From positions 8,789 to 61,685 of the forward strand of contig MNCI01008884.1 of NCBI GenBank assembly GCA_015680685.1: DNA of 52,897 bases, written 5' to 3'. Made by a program: the position numbers and the translations under genes. This stretch comes from Gnetum montanum. Its lineage: Eukaryota > Streptophyta > Gnetopsida > Gnetales > Gnetaceae. The notes under the pieces were generated by a model that saw nothing but the letters and a program-made list of their open reading frames with translations, was not told the DNA's origin and did not search any database. Shown here in pieces: positions 13,059-25,065 of this stretch. Position 1 is the first letter of the stretch. Every line of letters begins with the position of its first letter.

Positions 13059-13942
13059 TGACGAGCGATGAGGTACCCCTATTCTCCAAAATAAAAATCA
13101 CAAGCATTCATGCACAATCTCGTTGAATTTCATGGATGGGACTAGTTGTGGCATCTAGATTGCTATGCCTTGATTGTAGTTTGTTGTCTTCCCACTTGGA
13201 CTAGTTGTAGCTTTGTCACATATGGTTTAGTCCAAAGTGAGGCATATGATTTTTATTATTTAATATTTTATTATTCTATGATTAAAAATAGGCTGAAACT
13301 CAATTTATAATCAAATTAACTAATCTAATTGATAATTACTAATCAACCACCCTAACATAAGTATTCAATTCCACTTCCTGTGCACATCTTGAACACATAT
13401 AACATTGTTGGGTTACTAAAAATTAAGCATTGCTAAGATTACCAAGAGTCATATGCATGCTTGAAGTGATCGTACTTAGGTGCTTAATTAATTAACATGC
13501 ATGAAAATGTAAATATTAACTAAGTACATGAAAAGTAAATTGCATGGAAAGTAAATCTAATCTAAGTCAAAGTGTTGTAATGAATAAGAATCAATCTCGA
13601 TCTTATTGTTGTTCATGGAATATGTCCAAGTACATTGCTAGTCAAATAAGACTTCATACAACTGACTTAGATCCACTCTATGGGCACTCATTGATTGTTT
13701 AATAAGATCATAGAATAAAATTGCAAGAATTCAGCTACTCTATTAACAAAACTATGAAAAAATAATGCAAACCTAGAGCCCACATGCTATATTTATAGGC
13801 CAGCATATATACCTTGACATCGGATACCCAACATCATATCCAGACCCTGATGTTGTGTACCCAATGTCATACCTCTGATGTCAGGGCTTCGATAATAAGG
13901 CTTCAATGTCAATGTCAAGGCTAGGCAAATCATGACTCATCA
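13059..13942 (-). repeat. 3' LTR of element B
   Basis: An 884-bp LTR in minus orientation. On the plus strand it starts TGACGAGCGATGAGGTACCC and ends GACTCATCA. TATTTATA (the complement of the TATA box) is at 13790-13797. Between the TATA box and the U3 end lie several GATGTC/AATGTC/GACATC motifs instead of the GATATC array of elements C and D. It pairs with 27260-28178; both share the GGGACTAGTTGTGGCATCTA block and flanking AAGAA. The adjacent polypurine tract is decayed (TATCTCTATG instead of TACCCCCATG on the plus strand). Confidence 0.88.
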
Positions 13943-16020
13943 TATCTCTATGACTGAATGAAAACTCATCCTTGAGTTAAAAAAAATGAGTAACAAGTTC
14001 TGTATAAAATATTGGGAAGGTACGGGATTATTGACTAACTTTGAGTGTTGCATTATAGAATTTTATTCAAGTGGATGCATACAAAATGACTAAGTGACAA
14101 AAAGACTGGACAGATATTAAAGATTAAAAATTGTAGAGGTCCTTAAAAATTTGCTAAAGATGATTCTTCTTATTGTTGCTAGTGTTGGTAAACTTTTAAC
14201 CTTGATTGTTATGTGGTGCTTCACTGGTTAGGCAAAAAATTATTAAAGGGTGGACTGAAATTTCTTCTCATTGCCCCATGAATCTAGAAAACATGCAAAG
14301 CTTGAGCTAATATCTTGTATGTGCTATGATGTGTCCATGGTCATATCCTCCATTGTCCCTCTCTTAGCTTTGTTTTCATGCCTAGAAAAAGGCCTTATTC
14401 CATAAATGTTTCTTTTAGCATCACCTACAGTCACCAAAGGATCAACATTAGCTGTGGTAAATTTTCCTTAATAGTTAACCCTTGTCAAATCCCTTAGTTT
14501 TTGTTTAAGTGCAGGGTGATTACCGCATACCCTTTCCAAGGCTATGAGGTAACTACAATCATTAAGTTGTTCACATTATTTTGATTAATTACTATTAGTT
14601 ATCATGATGTATGAAGATAAGATAGAAAAATTTCAAAAATTTTAAAGTCAACATCCCTAGCCCCCATGACTAATAAGCGTAACTCCAAAAGCACATAGGT
14701 TTTTGAATAATTGAAACCAAAGGTCTAATTTAGAATATGACCAAGGAATATTAATGGATATGGAAATAGAAAAGTAGGAAAAATTAATGAAATAGATGAG
14801 AAGTAGTTCCAAAATTATGCATAAATTCAAAGAAATCATCATTGATGTTTTAAAAGATGTGAAGGTTAGTTCAAAGCCATGATCAAAAAAATTTATGCAA
14901 GTGGGCCTTTCCCAATGCAGGCTCTTGCCATAATGCCCTTGCATAACCACTTCTATAGATGTCCGTGGGTACACGAGAATTTAAATGTAGACCATGCCTT
15001 TGTTCCAAACAACAAACAACTATTGTGGTTAGGATGTTGCATTATACTATACAAAACAAAAAGGCTCATAATTACATGTAGTAGTGAGGTGAATAATGGA
15101 ATGAGAAGGGATTATAGAGATTAGGATGTAAGGTACTTGACCATGTCCACAATACGTTCTTGTGACAAGTGTGATTAAAATGATCAACATACTTATCTAT
15201 CCAAGTTCTAACCAAGTCCATACCATGAACAGTGACCTTACATTGATGTGTTCCATCCTACTAACCACTATGAGTCCACAACCACCACAAAGAATAATCA
15301 TCACTCCAAAAAGAGAAGAAAAGAGAAGAAGGAAGGAAGGGCCTTAGTTAGAGGGGCATCTTCAGGCATGGGTAACATGTCTTTCCAACCCCATAACTAG
15401 TGCTTGTAGCCTATTATTGTGTATAAGGGGTGTGCTTTGAATTCCCATTATTATTTTTATTTTTTCTTCTTCTTTTTATTTTATTTTATTTTATTTTTGT
15501 GTTTTTTGGATGGGAACCACACCATGCAAAGATAGAGCTTCATTTTTATTGGTCAATGAGGGAGTGATGATACATTCCAAGAGGAGTCATAAACCACATG
15601 AAGGATGTCAAGAAGAGACCCCAAAAAGTTCCCTTAAGGTCACACCCTTTGTCATTCTCACTTGGTCATTTCCTCTTTCTTCAAGATACAATGATCATTA
15701 ATTAATTTTAGTTTCATAAAAGAAGAACCAAATTATTTCCATGAAAAAGACTTTTTATTCAAAGAACTAGAGGGATGGAGGAGGTGGTCTCACTAGTTGA
15801 CACAATTACTTACCTAATCATCTTAATAGCATATCACAAAAAAACCCAACACATAGTGTTGACTTTTGTGTCATGAATTGGAAATTTTATTAATAAAAAC
15901 ATAAAAGACATTAATAAAACATAAAGAGAATGACTCAAGAAAAGAGAAAAAAAATAAAAATAATAAAAATATTAAGAAATGAAAAACATATGAAGAATCA
16001 GAAAATTTCAGAACTAATAA
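13943..16020 (-). other. Conserved non-coding 3' region of element B
   Basis: This 2-kb stretch between gag and the 3' LTR has no credible ORF. Several blocks match the 3' region of element D (42802-44790) in the same order: around 14650 (AGCCCCCATGACTAA) versus 43350, around 15340 (GGGCCTTAGTTAGAGGG) versus 43985, around 15520 (GAACCACACCATGCAAAGA) versus 44107, and around 15630 (AAGTTCCCTTAAGGTCACAC) versus 44250. Conservation between a pol-bearing and a pol-less element suggests shared ancestry and possibly a cis-acting role, for example in packaging or RNA ends. Confidence 0.6.
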
Positions 16021-16499
16021 GCAAATTAGTTACTTCCATACATCTTTGAGAAATTTTTATATTCTCATTTTCAAGCCACTAGATGTATTTTGGTTTAGTG
16101 GCTACTATGTAGATTAGCTTTTGCTCACACACTTGTTCTTGAACTTTATGGTGGGTTGGAATAGGGGTTGTGTTAATATTTTGAACTTTCGACCCACAAT
16201 TGCATCCTTTATCATTATTAGTAATGCATGGATTCTTTTGTTTCTCTACAATGATAGGTTTATCATTTATGTCTTATGTTGGAGTGGTAATGATTATTAG
16301 CTTTTGCGTATGATTATGAGACATCATTTTTGTGAGGAAGGTAGTTGCATTAGATTAGCCTTGTACTATTTTAGGTGATGTAGTAGGCCCATGAGTGTTT
16401 TGCTTCAGCTTATAGCCTTTCCTCTAGAAGGGATGTTTCTGAGACTTTGGTTGAGATCTACTAGCATTATCATTTATGTGTATGTTCATAGCACAACTG

Positions 16500-17258
16500 A
16501 CATTCTCTCATTGATGTTGGGATGCTGATCCTTCCTGTGTTGTTGGAGGTGACATATGGTGGAGGTGAGTATGAGAATATTGAGGATATGATGTAGGGTA
16601 AAAGGTGAGGTGGTGATCTCATATAAGATGTTACAGGATAATAATATTCGAAAGATTGGTAGTAGTGATTTAAGGTAGAGGAAGTAGAACTAGTTGGTGA
16701 GACATGGTGTTGAACATAATATTCATGTGGGTTTGGTTCATAGGAAGGATATGGCTAGTTTGGTGGTGACCTCCCCCACAACTGTGGTTATTGCCACTAT
16801 GGTTGATGCTAGTGTTGAGGCTAGTAATAAGTCCCCCTAGGATAGTATGGTTGGTTTTTGGATTGTCTAAAATTACTACATGGAAGAGGAAATCTCCTGG
16901 GCATGTATTTTTTGTACAAACTTTAAATTTAATGCATCATCACAATACTCTGGTAGATGCAACAAGATTGGGTAATGGCCCTTTAGATGATCATATAGGC
17001 AAATGTCACATTCACCATCATCTTCAGTGGTTGATTCTATAGCCTCTTCTTCTACGACCATTTCTCCTTCTTGATAAAAAGTGTTCCTAGTTGTTTCTTG
17101 GTTCTTTTTCCTCCTTTTATTGTGATCCCTTGATTCATTTTTCGCTACTCTCTCTTCTATGATTTCTATGCAAGTTTTAACTTTCTCATTCATCCCTTTC
17201 AACATCTTGCAAAGCTTTGCTTCAAGCTCATTGATAAAATTTTGTATTAACAAGGTTG
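16500..17258 (-). pseudogene. Gag C-terminal part of element B
   Basis: The minus-strand frame 17253-16876 gives a Lys/Glu-rich segment followed by CDICLYDHLKG, the finger-like motif also present in elements C, D and E. Below 16876 the frame is broken, but a Pro/Tyr/His-rich tail can be followed to about 16500; it matches the tail of element C's gag (19900-20150). The N-terminal part of the same gene lies at 25921-27200 on the far side of inserted element C. Confidence 0.65.
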
Positions 17259-17263
17259 GTTGT

Positions 17264-18070
17264 TGATGAATCGTGGTTTGCTAGGCCTTGATATTGGGTA
17301 CGTGATATTGCAACCTGGATAGGATATCGTATATGTGATATCATGATTCTTGTGTTAGCCTATAAATACAGCACTCTGGTACACATTTGACAAGTTTAGG
17401 AGGGGGAGGGGGGGTGAGGAGTCGAGTTCTTTTCTTCAATTTAGTTTCTCTCTTTCTTTTAAGCTAGTTATTTCTAGTGCATGCCTGTAGTGTGATGTTT
17501 GTAATCGCATGATAGCTTTTTCAAGTGTGATGTACTTGGACACATGCATGATTGACAATAAAGATCAAGATTACTTTCATCATTGCAACATTCACTTAGA
17601 TTAATTTTTTTTGCTTGAATTATTTAATGCCTTCTTTAGTTAATAGTTCAACTTATTATTATTTACTTTTCCTGTTATTAAGCGCATTGTGTATGCCTTA
17701 ATCATAAGTGTTTAAGTGTGAATACTTGGCATGCCCAATAGTAATCCCATGAAGTCCAAGGCATGTACAGACGATTAAGGATGGATACCATCACCATACG
17801 CTAATTTAGGTTTTGCTTCCATTATTAGTTTAATCAGTTTATCTTTTTTATCATCAGGAGTAATGTAGACTTAGGACAACATCATATGCCTCACTCTGGA
17901 ATAAACCATACATGCCAAAGCTACTACTATTCTAGGTGGAAAGACATTCAACTATGATCAATGTATAACTATCTAGGTGTCACAACTAGTCCATTCGTGG
18001 AGTTTGACTGCATTGCCTGTACATGCTCATATTTGTATGGTTGAGTGTAGGGGTACCTCAATGCTTATCA
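17264..18070 (+). repeat. 5' LTR of element C
   Basis: The LTR starts TGATGAATCG and ends ATGCTTATCA (a decayed ACTCATCA). GATATC motifs lie at 17323-17328 and 17337-17342, and TATAAATA at 17361-17368. A G-rich tract (GGAGGGGGAGGGGGGG) sits about 40 bases downstream of the TATA box. It pairs with 25066-25915, sharing the distinctive stretch ATTCTTGTGTTAGCC before the TATA box. Confidence 0.88.
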
Positions 18071-18071
18071 T

Positions 18072-18089
18072 TGGTACCATTTCTAGGGA
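18072..18089 (+). other. Primer binding site of element C (tRNA-Asp-like)
   Basis: One base after the 5' LTR, TGGTACCATTTCTAGGGA is a decayed version of TGGCGCCGTTGCCGGGGA, the complement of the 3' end of plant tRNA-Asp(GTC) used by Athila/Tat elements. The differences are nearly all C-to-T, G-to-A or G-to-T. The cleaner copy at 40725 supports the identification. Confidence 0.7.
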
Positions 18090-18129
18090 TGGTGTTAGTT
18101 ATCTAGATTAGTTATATTACACAAGATTG

Positions 18130-20300
18130 TTGTAAAAGAGTATTAATGATATATCTTTTGAGAAGTATTCAAACACACACCATCAATTGACAACAATATC
18201 TCACTCACATGGAAATGATTATGAATCGTATAGTGCACCTATTCATTATAGAATTAACAAAATATACAATGAAGAAGATTGGAGTGATCCACCCTATGAA
18301 GGGATTTTTCATGACCATGGCCATCCTAATGACACTCAAAGACTACATTCACCTAAGGTAGATAATCTTGAAGAAGATAATGTCAATCCTAAACTAGGGG
18401 AGGCCTCAAACCCTAAGACCTCCTCTATACTTAGAAATGATAAACTAAGGGACTTTGAGGAACATTATAAAAGCCATGGCTATCCTTCTAGTTCCTCCTT
18501 TTCATCTTCCCCCTCAATTTCAACATCTAGTTCTAACGAAGATGAGTAAAGGTACAAAGATAGAGCTTCAAAAAAGGGTTGGAATAAAAGCAAAAATTGA
18601 ACCCACAGACACACTCAAGGTCATCAACATGAACTCAAGCACCATCATCACAACCAATCAAATAGAGATTCTAGTCACAACTTGTTTAATGATGATAAAC
18701 CCCTGTTAGTCCCTAAAATTCTAATGCACATAGTAGAGGCTATTAAGATATCTCATAAGCATTGCAAAGAGAGTTGACTACCTAAGCTTAACTTGAATAA
18801 TATTCCAAAATTTGTAGGAGGCTATGATTTAGATCCACAACATCATTTACAAGCCTTCCACAATGCTTGTGTGCTCAACAATGTGGATAGTAAATGGAAA
18901 AAGCTTAAGCTCTTCCCTAGGGTACTAATCGATAAAGCTGAAGTGTGGTATAGATGATTGGAACCAAATTCAATTAAACAATGGTTAACCATGTTAGAAC
19001 TTTTCAATAAAAGATACCAGACCTATGCACAAGTGTTTACCTTGAGGATACAAATCCAAAGATTCAAACAAGAACAACATGAATCCTTGGACATGGCATT
19101 AGGTAGATACTATGTCTTACTAAATAAATGTCCAGGTCATAGGTTCTTCAAGAAAGAGCATATGCTCCACATTATAGATGGGATTAGCAATGAAACAAGG
19201 GTGAACCTTGGAAAGTATGCTTGAGGACAGCTATATAAGCTCCAAGCCCACCAGGTCAAAGAACTAATAGAGTGTCTAGCAAAAGAAGAGAGAGAATTAT
19301 CTAAATGGGATAATGCCAAAGCATTTGAGTGGGACCCAACTCTAGAAATAACAAAGGTCCAAAACTACAAGGAGAAGGAAGAAACCAATTCAAAAAAGTT
19401 GATACAATCCCAACCTTTGCCAATACAGAAATTGATAGATGAAATTGAGGTAAAGCATAACAAGATGATCGTATGGGAAAATGAACAAAGTGTGAATTTA
19501 GAAGACACTATTCAGGAGAGGGTCATCCAAAATAAACCTAGTAATTGAAACAAATAGATGGCACAAAAATCAAAAATAGTTAAGAACATTGTTCGGAAAC
19601 CAAGGAGAATGGCTAAGGGTAACGAGACCAAAGGCTCAACTATAAATAATGAGGATGAATGTGATGTCTATTTATATGACCATCCAAAGAGCAATTGCCT
19701 AGTCTTGTGACATCTATATGAGCATTGGTAGGGAAGCTACACCCAAAATTCATACAAAGGTATCAGTTTAGGCACATCCTTGTTCCACAAGGTAATTATG
19801 GACAACCTCATAATCCATTGTACTATCCTAAGGGGAGCTATTACTAGCCTCAAAACTTTGCTCCACCATAGTGGAAAAGCTCACAAGTGTGGGGGAGGCC
19901 ACCATCTAGCTAGCCACATCCTCTCTGTCCAACAAAACCAAATGCCTACTATGTTCAACATCTTGTTTCTCCAACCAATTTTGAATCCTCTACCTCCAAT
20001 TGCTATTATCACTCTCCTGAGTACCATCAACTCATGCCTTTTCCTGATGGATCACCACCTCATACTTCTCACACTTCTCCTCACCCTTGGTATTCTCATC
20101 CTTCACCTCCTTCTACATCGTCATCAGATGTATTGGACGGTTCTGCACCATTGTGCCAGCTAATGGATGTAACTTGTGCTACTATTATTAACGAAAGTAA
20201 GTTTCCTATGCAATGTTGGAAGCATCCCTTCTTTAAGCATAGCCGTAGGAAGAAGAATCATGCTTCTGAACCTACTCCACCCTCTAAACCAACCTAAGGT
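18130..20300 (+). pseudogene. gag: Gag of element C (Retrotrans_gag type, decayed)
   Basis: An open stretch at 18187-18549 encodes a Ser-rich low-complexity tail (around residues 97-116) ending SSSNEDE. After a broken region, KLNLNNIPKF-like residues (about 18785) and HHLQAFHNACVL-like residues (about 18840-18875) precede the Retrotrans_gag core at 18958-19224, with LFNKRYQTYAQV, ESLDMALGRYYVLLNKCPGH and HIIDGISNETRVNL. This layout, with LLxxCPxH and a later xxGL/GI, is typical of Athila/Tat gag. A finger-like motif follows near 19660 with the second Cys replaced (DVYLYDHPKS). A Pro/His/Ser-rich tail continues to about 20297. Stops and frameshifts make it a pseudogene. Confidence 0.8.
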
Positions 20301-22040
20301 CAACCTAGTACCACATCTTCCTTAGCTCCATTAATAGCCCTTGTCACTATACCCAAGCCTGCACCTCACACTCCAACATCCACATGATCAAATGAATTCA
20401 CCAATGTGAAGGGACACATAGATCCATGCATATTACCATATAGTCAAGGGTGCCATAGTGGGCTGTATTTTTCTTAGAATGTACACACACCATCCAATCT
20501 ACCCCACTATACTCTCTATAATCAGGTGTTTGACTAACAATTTCTCTAGCCAACCACCATATCACCAATAGACACCTAGTGGCTAGGGCATGAAAGGTTC
20601 GTAATGTTTCATACATGCATGAATCATATTCATCCACTTATTAATCCTAGACATGACCAAATGTTTAGTCATAGGGGTCACCCGCCATTTTAATTTCTAG
20701 GATTCTTAAGTGTTATTTTACCTTTTTATTTTACAATTTTTTGTCATTTCTCTATTTCTTTTACTTTTTCTAATTGTTTTTTTCAATCTTTTGTTGTAAT
20801 CTTGACCATAAATAAGTTGATCATGTTGCTCATTAAGGTGAGGTTTGTCTCTATGTTGCCTAGTCATAAGGGACTAAGTATTTGGACATTGAGACCCCCA
20901 ACATCCATCCACCTATTCCATTAATAAGAGGTTTGTGCTCTGGACACAATGGTAATATTTTTTGATCATCCAACTATAAATAATTTGATAATCATTGTGT
21001 CTAGAGAGATGAGTGAAGAACCAAGGTGGAATGACAAGGGTGTGACATCAAGGGGATTCATAGATTCTCTTTGGCTACTTTCATATGTTCTATCATGTTG
21101 CAGAGGTTGTAACTATATCCTTGTAGATCTAACAAAAAATGGAAGTAAGAGCAACTCAAAATGGCACTAAATAAGCATATGTGGGTCCCACTAGAAAGAG
21201 CTATACCCATGCATAAAGGTAGGCGACTTCATAGAGCCATATAAAACCAAAAAAAAAATAGTAATAATAAAAGTGTACCATCATGACTCTCCTCCATTGC
21301 TCCTCCCTTGAACAAAATGCCAAGTGATGTTACTCCTTGCAACTCTAGTAGACTTATGGTTGTTTGTTGATAGGATGAAGCAATGCGGTGTCACTGCAAT
21401 GTGGTATGGACTTGGTCTAAAACTTGGAAAGCCAAACACATGGTTATTTAACCATTACCTACACACAAGATTCCATTGTAACCATCATTAGGAAACTCAT
21501 GCCTTGATTTCTGCAGTCCCTTCTACTGCCCATCTTATCTCGTTGTTCAAATGTTCATAACTTGTGGTTGGTGTAATGTAGAGTTATTATCTCAACTCAA
21601 TGGTTCTAACATGTGTGTTTTGTTCATAGGTATATGTTACATTCAACTTCTTTAGTGCCCATAGACATTAGAGGTGTGGTTTGACAAGGGCATCATAGGA
21701 TAGAGCCTGCTTTGGGGAGGATCCACTTGTGTAACTTTTGTAAATTGTCCTTGTTACATATGACCACATTATTTTACATCCTTTAACTACTCACCTAAGT
21801 GAACTATCCTTTCCCTTATTATTTTAATCAATCATTTCTCAACAATTACTATACACCCTTCGTCTGAGCCAAGCCCCTTTTCACAAATTTTAATATATGA
21901 CTCCATGATGACACACTTCTGGTGCCTCAAAATTAATTTTCCAAATATCCCAAACCTTATAATTTAATCTCAAATCCTTCATTAAATATCAAAAATTCAT
22001 TATTTCCACTTAGTCCCTACATTTAGTGCATGTTGGTGGG
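20301..22040 (+). other. Non-coding spacer where pol would be in element C
   Basis: No RT, RNase H, integrase or protease motif can be read on either strand. Short ORFs at 20398-20637 (minus) and 20949-21170 (plus) have no recognisable content. A poly-A stretch occurs at 21249-21259. Loose similarity to the 3' region of element B (AGAGCTAT...CCATGCA) suggests that this is 3' untranslated-type sequence left after loss of pol. Confidence 0.5.
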
Positions 22041-22135
22041 GATGCGATATTACGTATGCGATATCGTGTTAGACCTAATATCGGGTACGTGATATCGAGT
22101 ACACAATATCAAGTCTCACCTACCTATATATAGGT
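22041..22135 (+). promoter_or_regulatory. Internal GATATC-rich promoter-like block
   Basis: Within element C, upstream of the coiled-coil ORF, lie GATATT (22046-22051), GATATC (22060-22065), AATATC (22077-22082), GATATC (22091-22096) and AATATC (22105-22110), followed by TATATATAG at 22125-22133. The same motif-then-TATA order is found in the LTR U3 regions, but the sequence after the TATA box is unlike LTR R/U5. It may be an internal promoter for the downstream ORF, or a remnant of a different LTR. No transcript data are available. Confidence 0.5.
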
Positions 22136-22665
22136 ACGACCCTACCTAGTTCCATGTTCATTTTCATCATTTTCCACTAGGGGAGTTGTTGAAATTTTTC
22201 TTTGCAAGTCAGATATTTACCTCTCCATCTTCTAAGTGCAATATCTAGCTCCCTAACATTCTCATTTCCATTTTTCCTAATCCTATTTGAACCTAGAGTG
22301 TTCCACTTAATTGGTGGGGGAGGGGGGTGTGCAGAGGGAGGGAATTTGCTACCATTCGAAGGATATCATAGGGGTAAAAAGTTCAATATTTACTAAAGAA
22401 ACATTTTATGTTTAAATGCCAAGTTAATTTTCATCAATCACCCAAGCCACCTAAACAATTGTAAGTGCCACATGTAAAGAAATTGACGAAACCCAATGAT
22501 GTAAGGTCAATAATAACACCTTTTGGAGCCACTTCTTGAAAATATTTCTAACTCTAAAATCACACTACATAATTATGGGCTATTAACTAAGCAATGAGTA
22601 AGGTATGAGTTGATAAAAATTTCTCTACACAACCTTAGTAACAGTTGATCTTTGTGTGATTACAG
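22136..22665 (+). promoter_or_regulatory. Leader of coiled-coil ORF copy 2
   Basis: The leader runs from the TATA block to ATG 22666. It contains a G-rich tract at 22314-22327 (GGTGGGGGAGGGGG) and ends TGTGATTACAG, a splice-acceptor-like sequence. The last 165 bases match 1-166 of element A. A short ORF at 22202-22396 is probably chance. Confidence 0.45.
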
Positions 22666-24903
22666 ATGGCTCCAAAAAGAAGAGATCAAGTAGGACCTTT
22701 ACAAGGAGCTTGTGGGGAATTGACCCTAGAAGAGAGGATTTACTTTAAAATCAGCACTTATCACATTTTCCCCACCAAAGGCTTAAACAGACTATCTACC
22801 TATGTGGCGCGGGGTAGTGCAATTTTGATGGAAAAATTTAATGCAAATTTGCCCCATTTAAATTTGATGGAAATACTAAGGTGATTTGAAGAAAGATAGA
22901 TAGGGAAGCTTGCTTTGCCTTTCTCTTTTCTCATCAAGAAGCTGTCCATACATGCTAGAATTTTGGGCTATACAAATGATATTCTTAGAAAAGCCCAAAA
23001 TGCTTCGTATGCTGAACTACTCAAACCATGAGCACTAAGGAAAGATGTTGGCGAGCAATCAGAGTAAGAAAAAAAGCAAAAATTTGGGCCCACTGCACCT
23101 TAAATAGTAGGGCCTAGCCAACAACAAGAAGTAGGGTCTAGCACACAACCCATAAGCAGCAAGTCTAATAATCGTCATCATCGCAATAGGACTATCGACC
23201 GTCCATCAGGAATCTCAAAACCATTGTTGAGATGGTCAGTTGGGAGAATCATGATGTCAAAAATTTATTCAAGGTCATTGACAATATTATGTAGCCCACT
23301 ATTTTAGCTAACCTATGAGTGGGGACATTTTGTTGATTTTAGGAGGAGAGTCTCAATGGTCTTAGTAGATCTCTGGGAATGCCACATCCTTCCAAATTAG
23401 ATTAGAAACTAGTGAAGGTGCCACAGTTATGGTCATGCAGTATCAAGATGTGGTAAGCACAATAGAGGTGGTCACAAACCACATCAAAGAATCTTTTAAT
23501 GTTCCTGTTCTGCCACTGACAAATTTCACGAGAGCACATAATGCTCAAGTTTTAACTAGTTTCTCAATGACTCCTGCAGAGCATGAGGATGTTTTAGATC
23601 GCTTACTACAAATAGGATAGATCATGACTTCTTTGTTTGACATCCCTCAAGATGTCATAGTAGTAAAATTAGACCTCATTTCAACTAAATAAAAATTGGT
23701 CATGGTTGAAGTTAGGGTCCAACATGTGAAATCAAAGCTGCAAAGACTATAAGAAAAAATCATCACCCTACAAGATAAATGAAGGAATCCCTCCCAATTC
23801 ATTGTAAATGACCAATTGGATGTTTTTAGAAATGAGCAACTAAATAAATTATTGGAAGAGAATAAAAAGGTGGCAAGGGAGAAAGAGTAGGTTGATTGGG
23901 ATGCTTCAAAGGCACAAGCTCAAATGTATGCACATGCTAAAGCTCTCAAGGCCCTATAGGAGGAGAATAAATAGCTTGTTGCTAAAAATATTTAGTTGAC
24001 AGTAATTGAGAAATAGAAGAATGTTCTCAAAGAAATTTTTCAATAGATGTGAGAATAATTAGTATGAGTCAACCAAGGCATGAATTGCTTGGCTAAAGAA
24101 AATAGAACCCTCTCTATGGAGGAGGTCCAAGCCATCCATCAAAAGATGGTAATAGGAATTAGTGCATGGTTGAATGAGGGCAAGAAGCATGAAAAGTTGA
24201 AAGAGCACTTCCATGATTAGGTGGGGATGTACAAAGAAATAATTGAAAAGGAGATCCATATGGCTAAGACTCACATTAACTCTTTCCGTGCTCAACACAT
24301 TGACTGGCGAGCCATATTGGATACATATGCCTTTGTCTACTAAGTGGAACTAAAAAGCCAAGATCTATAGATTAAAGACTTAACAGAGTACATGGAGTTG
24401 GCAAATCTATGATATGCCAACTTAGCCATGTCAACAGTAGGGCACTCGAGAAATGAGCTTGAGAAACAAGTCGCTACCACCTACGCTAAGTATGAGACAG
24501 AGTCTTCTAAACATAAGAAAACATTGCAAAAATTAGAAGTTAAAAACTCTAAATTAGAAGTGGTCAAAGCAAGCTACCATGATCAAAGAGATGTAGTAGA
24601 AAATTTGGCCCAATGGATGACAGATTACCATGAATTAGAAGATAAAGCTAGAGCCTATGAGGAGGAATGACAATAGTTTGCTACATGGTATGTCAAAGCA
24701 AACTAGATGTTTTCACAACTACCATGTCTGTGGGAGGTGCTAGCTTCATCAAACATTGGTACATTAGCATGGACTATGCATGATTCTCAGATGAAAGAAG
24801 AGAAACTATAGGCATTTTTTACATGATAGCAATCTCAAAAGCCTATTGTACTAGACAAAAGGAAGGCACCAATGGAGAAGCCACCACCTTTGGGAACCAC
24901 ATG
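22666..24903 (+). pseudogene. Unrecognised coiled-coil ORF, copy 2 (decayed)
   Basis: Homologous to 167-2970 but lacking about 540 bases near the N-terminus. Open pieces include 22666-22884 (MAPKRRDQVG, then LEERIYFKISTYHIFPTKGL and YVARGSAILM), 23429-23620 (TFNH-like, then PAEHEDVLDRLLQIG) and 24428-24670 (ELEKQVATTYAKYETESSKH and LEVVKASYHDQ). The middle and C-terminal parts are rich in E, K, Q and L with heptad character. Many TAG stops stand where Gln is expected from the pattern, and three are at the same codons as in copy 1. The ORF ends shortly before the 3' LTR. I do not recognise the family; a structural or accessory protein of the element is possible. Confidence 0.6.
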
Positions 24904-25065
24904 AGTTCCAAAATTTTGTATTTTGTGTCCAAGTTTTGTGTTTTCCATACTGAAGCATGATTAGTCAATAGTAGTTAATAATCCCATACCTTCATAATGT
25001 TTTGTAAGAGACTCTTTCCTCATTGTAATAACTCGATGATGAGTTCTTATTCAATCGTGGGGGTA

